Source: Diploptera punctata
Lineage: Eukaryota > Arthropoda > Insecta > Blattodea > Blaberidae
Assembly (NCBI GenBank): GCA_030220185.1
Contig: JASPKZ010002333.1
Span: 1,364,001-1,428,000 of the forward strand
Reading direction: 5' to 3'
DNA length: 64,000 nt
A program made the position numbers and the translations under genes. Each line of letters begins with the position of its first letter. Position 1 is the stretch's first letter. Under the pieces are notes generated by a model that saw only the letters and a program-made list of their open reading frames with translations, was not told the DNA's origin and searched no databases. Below, piece after piece: positions 11,336 to 22,702 of this stretch.

Positions 11336-12804
11336 TTTACCACTGTTATTACTTTATTTCCAAATCCTCTACTTTTATGTATTCCAATCCCTTAACTATT
11401 TTCCTGCTAGTTTTCGGCTATTCTTTTTTGTAATTAAATTTTTATAGTCCTATTATTAGAATAATTTTTACTTATTTATTCTCCCAATATAAATCATTCA
11501 TTTCTTTGCAAGTTATAATGTGGTTCCTTGAGCCTTCGTGGGCCAAGATAAATTTCCTAACTAGCATTAGTGCAAAGGTCCCGGTGTGGATGCACGAGTT
11601 GCTCCATGGAGACTTAAATATTAATCGATTTATTTTTCTGTCAATAATATTTTTGATTATTAGCCCGAATATAATTAGAATTTTAATTGGTTGAGATGGA
11701 TAGGGTTAGTTTCATACGGAGTGGCTGTAATGGTTAATATAGCCTCCGTTAGATGACTCTGTAGTCATTGTTGCCATAAACGTCAGCCAACTTCCCATTT
11801 CTTTATTCTAACAAACAAATTACCTGGTTAAAACCATAAATTAATTTTTCGTATCCTATCTCTATCCATGATTCAGTAAGATATCCAAGATCGTGTTTTA
11901 CGCGAATAAATTTAAAAAAAAATGAATGTTTACATAGTACAAAACGTATTTAGTGCATTAGTGGCGTAAGTATAAGATGTGACCGCCATCTTGTTTGCCC
12001 AAATCTATCACCCTTTTCGTAATGATAAAAAATTTCAATATGATAAAAAAAAAATTCAATCTAGTGGCGTGTAAAAGCAACCTATGATCCCTTGGGCTTA
12101 TCTCTCGTGGTGATGCTTTCAGAAATGATTTATGTATACATTTGATCCTGCCACGCCTTCCGATAGACGAAATAATAAAATATGTCATTATCAACGTACA
12201 ATTATTTATATGGAATGAGATATTGCCTTAATTAACACAAAAAATATTAAATCAATTTCATTACTACATTCTACAAATATTCTGAAAAAAATTATATCAT
12301 AACCTAGGTTACAACCAAAAAATATCATCTGACTGAAACAACACCAAAATAATTCATACAACTTATATGTATCCAAAATTCACGTTCTGAAATGAACATA
12401 ACATATAACATAGCCCAGAAAGATAAAACATTTGTTGAAAAACATCAATACCAAAAATATAACCTAAAAAAACACCGATATATCCAAAATTTACCCATTG
12501 TCCATAAAAACCCAAAAATTAGATCCTAAAAAAATAAAATAACCTAAAGCCAGTTAATAATAATGTCCCAAAGTTGAAAATTTTCTGGTTTCTCTCTGTT
12601 TTAAAAGACATAGTTTATTCATTAGTACCAATGTGACTCTTCGCTTCCCGATTGAAAAAAAAAACATAGATTTTTACTGCATACGAATTGACGGTTAATT
12701 TTGTGGTCTAAGGTTCGTTTGTTTATCCGTGAATATAATAGAACATTATGTTCACGAATATCGCACCGTCTGGTTCACCAGTTTATTACGCGCGGGGTCA
12801 GTAA
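11336..12804. other. AT-rich element interior, nothing recognised
   Basis: No open frame, tRNA-like box or repeat that I can name. The right terminal repeat begins at its end. Confidence 0.35.
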
Positions 12805-13748
12805 AGCCCCGCCGTATTGATAGCGTGAAGATCACTATTGTTTAAGTGGTCTTTGGCCCGAGCGGTTGGCCTTGGTTTTGGAGGATGAATTCCATATTTA
12901 AACATGTTAAAAACACAGTAAACGAAAAAATAACATACTTTATTAAAATAAAACCAAACATAAAGAAATATTAGATCAACAACATATAAAACAAGTTATT
13001 TAAATCAGCTGAAATCGCCACATTGTTAAACGTCAAAATATTCAAAATATTAAAGTGTTTAAATTCAGAGAGAGAGAAAACAAACATTTTAAAATATTCA
13101 ACTTTGTTCATTATTCTAAGTTCTTTGGACCATTTGGTCCTTTAATTAATTCTATTGTCTGAAAAATGACCATTAAAGAATGATAAAAATGCTTCATATT
13201 ACCAATGTAGAGCTGCCTCCCCTGCTGGGGGGACCGCGTTCGGTCCCGCCGCCGTTCTGACTTTTTCCACTAAAAATCCCGGCTTTTATATGATTATCTT
13301 TACCTTTCACCATCCCCTAAAACTAATGGAAACCCTATTTTCTTGCCCCATCTGTAGTAATATTCCTAGTTAGTTCATGGCCAAGTTATATAAGGTGTTT
13401 TTAACTTCTTATCCTAATGTGTTTGGGTTATATAAGTTTTCGTAAGAGTTTCCTATTTGGTTGAAACTAATAAGTTGTTTTTTGATATTATATAAGATTT
13501 CGTAAGAGTGTCTTCATTGATTGAAAAATATATTGATGTGAAATAGTCATTTTATCATAATTTTTCCCTAGTTTTTTATCCATAAAACTCGTATGTATAT
13601 TTTGATTGAGACTTTAATCCGCGTTTAAAGGGTGAATATTTATGCCCTATTTTTCGGTATAATACACATGCATATGTGTCTATCCTTTATCGGCTTTTTT
13701 TATAGTATGTTATTATTATGGCAGTTAGGCCCTAGTGTTGGCATAACA
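12805..13748 (-). repeat. right terminal direct repeat (5' LTR candidate)
   Basis: Partner of 3473..4407. It abuts a degraded LINE fragment on its right. The bases after its end on the minus strand (TTTACTGACCCCGCGCG) are where a primer-binding site would be; they match no standard tRNA 3' end that I know. Confidence 0.7.
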
Positions 13749-13749
13749 A

Positions 13750-14252
13750 TTGATATAAATTTCATTGGCCTTACAATGACTAAACCACAAAAAGAAAAGA
13801 AAAGCACATGAAGAAAATAATAGTTGTAACACAATATCATGGGTATTTATCCATTCATTTTTTCTCTTGCTTCTCAACAGTTGTCGACACTTGTTGAAGC
13901 AGGGCAGACAGTTGCTGAACATCTTTGATGAGCTGAGATTACATAAGGGACAGTGGGGACTATTGCAGATTCCAATGTGGTGTAGGTGTTTGGCCAGGCA
14001 ATCATGGCCAGTAGCCATTCGGAATTTTGCTATTTCTTCTTTCCTTGGCCAGTCTGGGACTGATTTTAAGGCTTCTTTCCATGCTGGATTTTCAGACTGG
14101 TTCTTAAAACTGTTGTGATGTATTTCCTTATTATTTGATGTAATTAACTTTGTTGGTGGTTGGATTTGTGTGCCTTTCTTTGCTAAGCTAATTGTGGCCT
14201 CATTTCTAGCAACACCACAATGGGAGGGGATCCATTGGAGAGTGATTTTCAT
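13750..14252 (-). pseudogene. Jockey-type LINE fragment: RNase H end and C-terminal CCHC region
   Basis: The open frame gives LQWIPSHCGVARNEA, matching the C-terminal part of LINE-encoded RNase H, where a conserved His lies in the SHCG segment. Further along, FRMATGHDCLAKHLHHIG and CNSPHCPLC match the downstream tail of Jockey-like pol proteins. Upstream RNase H acidic residues and the reverse transcriptase are missing. The frame runs past the element end into the LTR-like repeat, so the last ~10 residues are not native. Confidence 0.7.
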
Positions 14253-14839
14253 TTGATTATCTTACAATTTTTTAAATATCTTCCTGCGTAGCAGTATGTC
14301 ATTATTGGATGGTGATATATTATAGTTTATTATATATTGTATCTGGGCTAAGTTCCAGTTATACTGTAAAAAAAGCTTGCATAAGGTCTAACTCTGCCAA
14401 CCCCTTCTGTTGGAGGAACCGTAGTACTACTTTTACTTTGTCTATGGAAGTGTCAATGATAGAAATATTTATCTTAGGTTATATCATATTTTATGGGAAG
14501 TAAGACTGAATATAAGAGGTAAGATGGTACCATGATTAGTAACTTTAATTTCTTATTTATTTATGACAAAAAATTATATATGGGCCTACCTAATCAGCCG
14601 TTTACGATTTTTCCATAATGTCCATAGATATCCTTTATTAGCAATTTCATGTGCCATGCTGGTTTACCTGTAAATACTGCTGCTATTTTCACCACATCCT
14701 CAATGGCTAATCTTTTCAAAGATTTTCCTTTTTGATGCTCCAAAAATATATAGGAGAAGCAGCCATTTGATACATTTGAAATTCATAACAAACAATGAAA
14801 TGCTTAGTTATCTAATATATTAAAATTGAAATTATATAT

Positions 14840-15700
14840 TTCAAAATTCTCCCAGGGGCGTAAGACAAGGATGTGGCCTCTCGCACTTGCTCTTTATCGT
14901 ATACATGGATAGAATACTCCAAGATTGGTGACAGATGAGACACGGTTCTATCCAAATTAATAGAACCATAAAATAGACTCTTTGCTTTTTGCAGATGATT
15001 TGGTATTAATAGCTCCAATAGAAACAGATTTACAGTATTCTATGCACAATTTTAATATAATTGCAAAAAGGTACAATATGGAAATCAATACAAAGAAAAC
15101 TAAAGTGATGGCCTTTTGTGGGAAATACCCTAATACCTAGCAAAATTATTTTGGATGATGAAATTCTAGAACGAGTAAACAAATTTAATTATTTGGATTA
15201 TAATTTAACATTTCAAGATGAAGCTGATATATCAAAGAAAATCACAAATTTTACAAAAAACAACGGGGATAATTAACAGTATAATGAAACCATCTTTAGT
15301 ACAGAAGAACACAAGATTACGGCTTTATAAGGTTCTTGCAAGACCAGTATTAAGATATGGTAGTGAAGCATGGACAATACGAAGAAGAGACGAAAGCCGA
15401 ATAACAGCAAATGAGATGTGATTTATGCACCCTACAGCAGGCTACACAAAGTGGGACCATAAAAGAAATGAGGAAATTATGGAAGAGTTGGATGTAGAAA
15501 CCATTCTTCGCCATATACAAAACTACCAGAACAACTGGAAAGCCCATCTTCAAGGAATGCTGTCTCATAGAATTCCAAAAGCCATACTTCGCTACTGCCC
15601 CCAATGCAAAAGATCACTGGGACGTCCAAAAAAGCACTGGATGGAAAATTCCTCTTTGAGACCGTAACAGGCCACACGGCCTAATACTTGCATGGATGAT
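14840..15700 (+). pseudogene. LINE (family X) reverse transcriptase C-terminal remnant
   Basis: In broken frames I read LLFADDLVLIAP (the polymerase ADD box), YNMEINTKKTKVMAF, RVNKFNYL, SSMVR-like thumb sequence, RLYKVLARPVLRYGSEAWT and HKRNEEIMEELDVE, then a RIPKAILRYCPQ and GRPKKHW tail. This is the usual order in RTE-like or related insect LINEs. Stops and frameshifts interrupt it. A better copy lies at 40915..42190. Confidence 0.7.
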
Positions 15701-16560
15701 AATGATGGTGATGATGAAAATTCTCCCATATAACTTATATGCACATGTGCTCAATAATACATATTTTTATTTTATTTATTTTGAGTGTTGAAAGTAAACT
15801 ACATTTTCTTACATGCTTAAAGGTAAACAGTCAATGAAAACATAGTCAATTCATCTGGTTTGTTTACATTATGACTGGAACTTAGCTCAGAAGAGGTATA
15901 GCAGATATTGCTGCTCGGAAATCACACAAAATGACTATATTTGTGAATGGTGCTTTTTGGTGCAGTAGTTGTTGCATATCAATTTAAATTTTATTTTTTT
16001 TATTTTGAACATTTTTGATCAGATCACATCTAGGATTGTTGGATGTATATCATTGGGATGTGTTTGTTTTCTTATCTGCATTTGTGTGTCTTGTGCATAT
16101 CCAACTGATATTAAATGTTTAATAAATCATTAGATATACCATTTACCTGATGAACTGAGGAAAACATGAGAAAAATATGCAGAATGGTTGAAAAAAATGT
16201 TGTTTTTTTATGTAATATGCAAGACTTTAATTATACCAATTTTCCTGTAGCCGTGGCAAAGTATGACCTCAAATAGAAGGCATACACAATCTAATTATAG
16301 TACTGGATAATATCTATGATATAATTAAAACAAAATTAATATAATTTTAATATTATAGTTATTTATTAATACAACTAATTAAATTCTTCTTTTATTGTAA
16401 GGCATTATTTTTTAAACTTACTGCAGTGGTGGCTCCTGCTTAAACTCACTGGTGTTTCATTATATTACTCATAAAATTAGCTTTAAAATTAAGTTAATAT
16501 AGCACATAAGAAAATTGAAATATGTAAATACCATCAGAATGACCTTAACATATTCCTTAG
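15701..16560. other. AT-rich spacer, nothing recognised
   Basis: No frame or repeat I can name, up to an (AAT)n microsatellite at 16570..16617. Confidence 0.35.
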
Positions 16561-16568
16561 AAAAAAAC

Positions 16569-16619
<51 letters not shown>

Positions 16620-17258
16620 GTAAATTAGTGCAGAGAGAAAAGAAAACACATTGTTAACAATTATGAATTAAGTTAAGATTAGTTAGGTCTAAGGCACACC
16701 AATGTTTAAAAAAATGAATACAATTTGTACAAATGTATAAAATATACCTGAATATATTAGGCAAAAATACAAGAAGTAAAATTATAAATGCAAGTTGAAA
16801 AAAACATATTAAAAAAATAGAAGAAAAACATTAAAAATGGTATGGACACCTCATAAGAATGGACAGCTAATGACAAATGAGGGAAATTTTGAGGAAGTGG
16901 TTGAATCCAAATACCTAGGAACAATAATCACAAATAGGAATGAGATGCACAAAGATATTAAACTTAGGCTCAATTCTGGAAATGTGTGCTATTATGCATT
17001 GCAGAGACTCTTGATGTCCCAACTCCTTTCAAAAAACGTTAAACTGAAAATATATAAAACTATTATTCTACCAGTTATATTATATGGGTGCGAAACATGG
17101 ACACTTACTTTAAGGGAGGAAAGGAGATTACAAGTATTTGAGAAAAGAGTACTTAGGAAAATGTTTGGACCAAAGAGAGATGAACAGACAGGTGAATGGA
17201 GAAGACTACATAACAATGAACTACATGGTCTTCATAGGAAGCCAGATATAATAAGAAT

Positions 17259-17832
17259 ATATTTGAAGAGAAAAATTTTCGCCTAGACCGGGACTCGAAC
17301 CCGGGACCCTTGGCTTTCCGGGCCAAGTGCTCTACCAACTGAGCTATCGAGGCGAGTTACGATCTAGACGCAAATTTTTCTCTTATGTACGTTGTAATTC
17401 CCTCGCGCCAAATGCTTGAAACCATAGCTTCTATCTTTGCAAATGGCGGCTTCTTAGTTAAGAAGCCATTTATTGGGAATTTAACACTACTTTATAGCCA
17501 GTCAAGTGTTAAATTAATAATAAAATCGTCAATAGAAGCCCTACTGGCTATAAAGTAGTGTTAAATTCCCAATAAATGTCTTCTTAACTAAGAAGCCGCC
17601 ATTTGCAAAGATAGAAGCTATGGTTTCAAGCATTTGGCGCGAGGGAATTACAACGTACATAAGAGAAAAATTTGCGTCTAGATCGTAACTCGCCTCGATA
17701 GCTCAGTTGGTAGAGCACTTGGCCCGGAAAGCCAAGGGTCCCGGGTTCGAGTCCCGGTCTAGGCGAACATTTTTCTCTTCAAATATAATTTATCCTTCAA
17801 TGAGAAGTGTTAAATTAATAATAAAATCGTCA
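17259..17832. mobile_element. palindromic (head-to-head) double SINE inserted in LINE Z
   Basis: Two oppositely oriented copies of a tRNA-headed SINE form arms of about 245 bp (17259..17503 and 17543..17787) around a 39-bp spacer. The right copy adds a tail to 17832. The flanks carry an 11-bp duplication ATAATAAGAAT (17248..17258 and 17833..17843), so the palindrome inserted as one unit. The arms are close to identical. Confidence 0.85.
17282..17355 (-). mobile_element. tRNA-like SINE head, left arm
   Basis: GCCTCGATAGCTCAGTTGG, GAGTCCCGGTCTAGGC and a GGA triplet in the anticodon position resemble a tRNA. The acceptor stem has one mismatch, an extra base sits before the anticodon stem, and the base before the anticodon is C instead of the usual T. 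I read it as a SINE promoter. The mirror copy is at about 17692..17765 on the plus strand. Confidence 0.7.
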
Positions 17833-18146
17833 ATAATAAGAATAGTTAAGTCTCGTAGACTGCGATGGGCAGGACATGTTGCACGTATGGGGAATGAAAG
17901 ACTTGCATGGAAGCTTCTTGTAGGAAAGCCAGAGGGAAAACACCCAGTTGGTAGACCAAGAATGAGGTGGGAGGATAACATTAACTATGATTTGAGGGAA
18001 GTAGATTATACAGGGAATGATTGGAAAGCATTGGCACAGGATAGGGATGTATGGAGAGCTTATGTCCGCGCGGCCATGAACCTCCGGGTTCGATAGTGCC
18101 AGTGAGTAAGTAAGTAAGTATGGACACCTCATGAGAATGGAAGAAG

Positions 18147-18216
18147 ATAGAATATCAAGGAAGATCCGTGATTGAAAAACTATAGAATATCAAGGAAGAT
18201 CCATGATTGAAAAACT
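18147..18216 (+). repeat. 35-bp tandem duplication inside LINE Y
   Basis: ATAGAATATCAAGGAAGATC plus 15 further bases is repeated once with a single G/A difference (18147..18181 and 18182..18216). Confidence 0.85.
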
Positions 18217-18519
18217 AATGGAAGAAGTGGAAGAGGAATACCTAGAGAACAGTGGATAGATGGAGTGAGGAGAAGTATGGATGCTAGAGATTTGAGGGAA
18301 GAAGATGCTATAGACAGGGACCTCTGGCGACAAATAACTTTGGATTGAAGGAGAAACACTGTATTGTGGAATATTCCTAATAAAAAAGTAAATAAAATAA
18401 AAATAATAAAATAAAAGGATATGGAATTAAAAAAATAAGTGAAATCTGGGTTATAAAAAAAGAAAGGCATCACCAGATTAAGAGCTGCAGAATTGAGATT
18501 CATGCACTGAACTTCTGGA

Positions 18520-18795
18520 TATAATCTACTTGACTATCAGAGGAATGAAGATATTTTAAAGGAACTCCACATGCAACCTTTAGAAGAAAAGATATCCACC
18601 TACAGAGACAGGTGGCTGCAACATGTATTATGAATGTCACCAACTAGGATCCCCAATGCAGTTCTTCGGTGTCGTCCATAACGACGACGACAACCTGAAC
18701 ATCCACAAAATCAACTTTTAGACCTTGTCTAGTTGAAACCGAAACAGATCAACATTGGCCTATATTCGTGATATATGACGATGATGATGAATTAA
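18520..18795 (+). pseudogene. LINE (family X) 3' end remnant
   Basis: It matches the end of the copy at 40915..42190: CAACATGTATTATGAATG, then an arginine-rich tail region, and a GATGATGATG run at the 3' end. Frames are broken. Confidence 0.55.
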
Positions 18796-18804
18796 AAAAA
18801 TACA

Positions 18805-18960
18805 CTTGTCCACTGCTGTGGTCTTGGGGTAGTGCTGCCGCCTTGTATGGAGCGGGCCTGGAGTTTTTTCTCACTTGTAAGATAAATTTCAGGCAACTTT
18901 AAGGCCCAGACAGTTCCCAAAGATCATCTAATATAGGGTCTGTACTAAGTTACTCATGAA
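18805..18960 (+). mobile_element. SINE (family B) fragment
   Basis: Diverged GCTGTGGTCTTGGGGTAGTG head, then TTTTTTCTCACTTGTAAGA and AGGCAACTTTAAGGCCCAGAC, as in the full copies at 58678 and 61108. Confidence 0.6.
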
Positions 18961-18984
18961 TGACTGTGCTATACAATGTTCAAG

Positions 18985-19245
18985 TAGGAAAATCTACATT
19001 AGTTGCTCATGTTTGGTCAGAAAAACATAAAATTGATGTGAACACAGAATTATTAAAACGGTAGAAAATACAAAAGAACTAACCATTTGGGAAAAGATCT
19101 ACATCCAGAATAACATAGAAAGGATCATGTATTTTGAAATTCCTGTGGAAAACGATTTGATTTGCAAGTTCTTTGGTCAACCAAAAGATGGAGTAGAACT
19201 TGATATTCAGCAGTCTGACCAAGCTGAAGATAATATGCAAGCATA
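18985..19245 (+). pseudogene. Penelope-like element remnant (C-terminal endonuclease tail)
   Basis: Translation gives [12 protein letters not shown] and YFEIPVENDLICKFF, colinear with the end of the PLE at 26007..27690 ([26 protein letters not shown]). Only the tail beyond the GIY-YIG core survives. Confidence 0.65.
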
Positions 19246-19344
19246 TTGAAAAATGTCCAAAATAACACAATTTATGAGGTAATATGAACAGACTTACCTT
19301 GTTATTAACATTTATTAAGTTTACCAGAAAGTTGGGATCAGGAT

Positions 19345-19565
19345 TTTTAAATGGCCTATTTGTTTTGATGGCACCACGATCCTGGGGTCGACTCGCCTCT
19401 AATGGAAATGACCAGACATTTATTCTGGGGGTAAATGTGGCCATCATGCAATGTTGACAATCCAGCTGACAATTTTTGTCATTTGCTTAGGAAGTAGGAT
19501 CCTTTACCTCCTACTACCCTAAGGATCTCCTAAGGCCTGTAGTGGGATCACTTCACCATATGGAA
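19345..19565 (+). mobile_element. SINE (family G), 5' truncated
   Basis: Starts inside the body (TGATGGCACCACGATCCTGG) and ends CTCCTAAGGCCTGTAGTGGG, like the full copy at 52523. Confidence 0.6.
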
Positions 19566-19988
19566 CATTTTATTGCTTTTTTTGAGTGTTTACATATAAA
19601 TAATTGATTTCTCTTATTAAATTATATAAAGCATATAGTGTGTGTTTTTTTTTACCATAGGTTGAGGAGTCTTTATTAACATGCACTAGAATGTGCAAGC
19701 ATAAGTTTAATTGTTCTAGGAAATTTGAGAAACAAAGCATTAAAAAAATTTGATGACAAAACAAGTTTTTATTTATTAATGAACAAAATGATACATAAAT
19801 AAATATTAGGAACTCTAATTAAATTAAAATAAAATACAAGGATGGAGAAGAAAAGTGAAAATACCATGAGTGATATTTACATGAAAAGTGTGTTTATAGA
19901 ATAAGTTATATATAAGTTGACATTTGAAAAATTATTTTTTGTCATCTTCTACAATAACTCATTGCTCTTTTGTAGTTTCATGTTTCAA

Positions 19989-20224
19989 TTAGGTAGAATT
20001 TTTTATCACTCACCTCATATTGTTCTTCTTATTTGACTATAAACTTGTTTTGGAACATAGTTTCTGTTCCATCCTCAGTATCATCACGACCGTTGTTCTG
20101 TCTTCAAGATGACAGAACAACAGTTAGTGACAATACTGAGGATGGAACAAAAACTATGTTGCGAAACTAGTTTATAGTCAAATAAGAAGAACAATATGAG
20201 GTGAGTGATAAAAAATTCTACCTA
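19989..20224. mobile_element. palindromic PLE-derived element P1 with paired hammerhead motifs
   Basis: Arms of about 110 bp mirror each other (TTAGGTAGAATTTTTTATCA at the left, its complement ending at 20224). Each arm carries one hammerhead-like core. The outer arm segment CTCACCTCATA (or complement) also occurs in most palindromes in this window. Confidence 0.75.
20130..20180 (+). ncRNA. hammerhead ribozyme motif (P1, right arm)
   Basis: CTGAGGA (20136..20142), T, stem II GGAACA with TGTTGC, then GAAAC-TA-GTT and TATAG. Stem III is one C-G pair plus A-U with a 2-base loop; stem I is ATA/TAT. The mirrored motif at 20041..20083 (minus) has a perfect stem II GGAACA/TGTTCC but AAAAC in place of GAAAC. 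Confidence 0.55.
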
Positions 20225-20427
20225 AATGAATATACCTCATAGTGTGAATTCCTAAAATAAGCCATGTTTCAATGTTTGTTATGCGATGCTCTCAGTTAGG
20301 TTTGGTAAATATTTGTATTGTGATCCAGATATTCTACATGCCTAATAAACGTATGTGATTCCCATTGAAGTCTTCTTACTAGAGAATATAATAAAGGAGA
20401 GAAATAATATGCGTTTGAATTGGAATG

Positions 20428-20515
20428 CCTGGTAGCTTAGTGGATAGAATGCTGGTGAATAGAACCAGAGACATCAGGTTCTAAACGCGATTTAGGCATA
20501 TATTTTTCTATATTT
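20428..20515 (+). mobile_element. tRNA-headed SINE
   Basis: A tRNA-like segment (CCTGGTAGCTTAGTGG, CATCAGGTTCTAAACGCG, TTTAGGCATA) followed by the shared TATTTTTCTATATT tail. Confidence 0.5.
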
Positions 20516-20517
20516 AA

Positions 20518-20703
20518 ATTAATGTTGGGAAGTAAACATTATGAGGTTATATCATTAATATCGAGTGGAGAATATATTTTTAATAACTCAACTCATACAA
20601 TTTGAAGATGAATGAAAAACTGTTTGAAATCAATGGTCTCAAAGAAATTTGAAATTGTATGAGGTGAGTTATTACAAATATGTTCTCCACTCAACATTAA
20701 AGC
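20518..20703. mobile_element. palindromic PLE-derived element P2, degraded
   Basis: Left arm GAGTGGAGAATATATTTTTA and right arm ATATGTTCTCCACTCAACAT mirror each other. GGGAAGTAAACATTATGAGG at the left end is the terminal motif also found at 25803 and 34694. A weak core (TTGAAGAT ... TTTGAAATC) remains. Confidence 0.55.
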
Positions 20704-20704
20704 A

Positions 20705-21475
20705 TATTTTTCTCTGGAAATAAAATTTTACGTGCTTCCTAAGGCATCAGTAACACTATTGCCATACCCTATTACTTTCACTGCTGATTTTTTTTTTCCT
20801 ATGAGTAACCTGCTGGATGGATATTTTTTATTAAGAATATTATAATTAAATGAAATGTACTGAAATTCATATTTTATATAAAGTAGGAATGATGGAATAA
20901 TAAAATAAGTTTAATTTTCTTTCTTCACACATGAATGTAGATATTTTAAAATCTTGTCTATTTTAAGACTATCCAGTAAATAGTTACAAATGAACACAAA
21001 CATACATGCACATTTATTAGTCTACAAAGGCCAGAATAGGATCAATGTGTTTCGCAACTACAGCCTGTGACATCAAATCTACAAGACAGGTACCTAAAGT
21101 TTCTTTCTACAGTGCCTTTACATTAAGTTGCAACTCTAAGCTCCTGGCAACCAGCCAGCAAGCCAAGCAGTCAAAGCAACTCCATTTCCTGGTCAGTGAA
21201 CTGGCGGGCGGAAAAGCAGGTTCCATTCACATTCTTTCTACTCCTATATAAGTGTTACTTCTGTAACTGTAAGGTACAGATGTGTTTTCCAAAGTTTTTC
21301 TTAACCAACTTGTGAATTTGTGTTCAGTTGTGACTGTGGTGATTTCAGTTTAACATCATGTATATCACTATACAGATGATATTTTTACTTTTGACAAATG
21401 CAAAGAGAAATCTTACAAAAGTTGTTGCCATAAATTTTGCTGTCAATTCTCTAATGCAACTGACCCAAATAAAGT
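20705..21475. other. spacer, nothing recognised
   Basis: An open stretch at 21045..21251 has no recognisable product and no support, so I do not call it a gene. Confidence 0.3.
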
Positions 21476-21479
21476 CACA

Positions 21480-21655
21480 ATTTCAAATGCTCGAACATCA
21501 GAGGAATTTAAAGAAAATATTCAAACTGTGAACTCCAACATTTCAAGGCAGGAATTGGATAGGGTGTTTTAAAATCTTCTTCCCCGGTTTGAACATTGTA
21601 TTGAAGCTGAAGGAGATAATTTTGAAAATCTTTTATCATAGGGTAAGGGATAAAC
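21480..21655 (+). pseudogene. DDE-type transposase C-terminal remnant
   Basis: With one in-frame stop, the frame reads SNARTSEEFKENIQTVNSNI, then ISRQELDRVF and RFEHCIEAEGDNFENLL. This resembles the extreme C-terminus of insect Tc1/mariner-superfamily transposases (a DL..RI.. helix, then an R.E.C....G.H.E.L end). No catalytic residues are present. Confidence 0.4.
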
Positions 21656-21714
21656 AGCACAAAAATTGATATTTAGTTTTAGGAAGTGATATTTTGAGAT
21701 TATTTTAATTAAAT

Positions 21715-21998
21715 TATTTTCAGTCTGATCATCTTACCTCAATATAAATGTTGATTTGTTCTTGGACATGTTTCAAAACAATTCTGTTTTTATTGTCAGC
21801 TTGTCCAGACTGGTTAGATTTATGTTGCACACCCTGGATGTTCTTTGGCCAACCACAGGATGGAGCTGACATCGACATCCAGGGTGTGCAACATAAATCT
21901 AACCAGTCTGGGCAAGTTGACGATAAAACAGAATTGTTTTGAAACATTTCCAAGAACAAATCAACATTTATATTGAGGTAAGATGATGACTGAAAATA
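21715..21998. mobile_element. palindromic PLE-derived element P3
   Basis: Arms 21715..21840 and 21876..21998 mirror each other with few mismatches, around a 35-bp spacer. Both carry the CCTCAATATAAATG terminal block and a hammerhead-like core. Both strands are open across it, simply because it is a palindrome. Confidence 0.8.
21761..21803 (-). ncRNA. hammerhead ribozyme motif (P3, left arm)
   Basis: On the minus strand: CTGACAA, T, stem II AAAACA-gaat-TGTTTT (6 perfect pairs), GAAAC-AT-GTC then C. The right arm (21911..21956, plus) has TTGACGA, the same stem II, and GAAAC-AT-TTC. Together they imply an ancestor with an intact CTGACGA core and GTC cleavage triplet. I see no good stem I. Confidence 0.55.
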
Positions 21999-22702
21999 AT
22001 TTAACAAAAATTGATTTTATTCCATTGCAATCTCTAATCATTTTCACAGCTACTTAGGTTTATTCGGTGAGATTACCATACGAGATCTGTGCGATGAGTG
22101 ATTGCCAGGTGCTAGGGTTGCATCTTAAAATGAAGACCCTGTACAATATACCTAGTTCAGTCATTTACTTTAAGTAAAAAATGTAAATTAATTTTGTGTA
22201 TCATGCCTCCATTGTCCATGTTTTTCAGACTTTATGATCTAAGTCTGGTCGTATGTTTTCAAACTTGCTATACTAGTAACACCCTTCTATCCTATTCTGG
22301 CTTTTGTAGACTAATATGTTGCTTTCAGCATGACAGCTACATATACCTCAGCCCATAATTCACATTCTTAGCAATGGAAGGATATACTCCATTTTGAAAT
22401 AAATACTTTTAAATAGTTAATATTCATTAAGTGAAAGGTACCTTGCAAACATACATACATTAATGTTCATGAAATTTGTAAGAAAAAAAAACTTTGTATT
22501 CTTGCTGATTTTATCACCAGAAAGTTTTTGTACCTAGTTTAAAGGAGGCTGAATAAGCCCAAGTCTGCATCCATTTGCTGCCTGGATAGAAGAAGGACTT
22601 TCCAATCTATAATTAGATGGAGTAATATCTATAGGTATTTCTAAATTTACATCAGTCTTCAGCAGCATAGAAGGAGAAAGTATTTCTTCATTCACCTTTC
22701 TC

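Larger units (their letters stand above)
3473..13748 (-). mobile_element. 10.3-kb non-coding LTR-type element (LARD-like)
   Basis: Two direct repeats of 935 and 944 bp (3473..4407 and 12805..13748), about 95-97% identical by eye, enclose 8.4 kb. On the minus strand each repeat begins TGTTATGCC. A purine tract TAGGGGGGGAAAT abuts the start of the left (3') repeat, as a polypurine tract should. No gag, protease, reverse transcriptase or integrase motif is visible inside. This is the layout of a large retrotransposon derivative. Against it: I find no clear target duplication, and no standard tRNA primer site after the right repeat. The repeat end is ambiguous (GGGGCT, then AAACA in one copy and TTTAC in the other). 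Confidence 0.55.
16864..18118 (+). mobile_element. LINE (family Z), 5' truncated, ending in a GTAA microsatellite tail
   Basis: The 3' part of a LINE pol: [60 protein letters not shown], then [20 protein letters not shown] and [20 protein letters not shown]. It lacks the polymerase palm. It ends in GTAAGTAAGTAAGTA. A SINE palindrome interrupts it at 17259..17832; joining the flanks restores the order KPDII then RIVKS seen in the copy at 31440..32604. Confidence 0.8.
16745..18390 (+). mobile_element. LINE (family Y) 3' remnant, split by a second LINE
   Basis: The left part (16745..16863) and right part (18142..18390) together match the minus-strand copy at 46515..47040: AAGTTGAAAAAAACATATT, TATGGACACCTCAT and, after the break, [20 protein letters not shown]. 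The interruption is LINE Z, bounded by a 23-bp duplication with one mismatch at 16841..16863 and 18119..18141. Confidence 0.75.

Noticed and set aside
17282..17355. functional tRNA gene with a GGA anticodon
   Set aside because: Extra base before the anticodon stem, no T before the anticodon, acceptor mismatch, no variable arm expected of tRNA-Ser, and shared SINE tail.
21729..22007. 92-codon frame, with a similar one on the other strand
   Set aside because: Both arise from the P3 palindrome, so each strand mirrors the other; not a gene.
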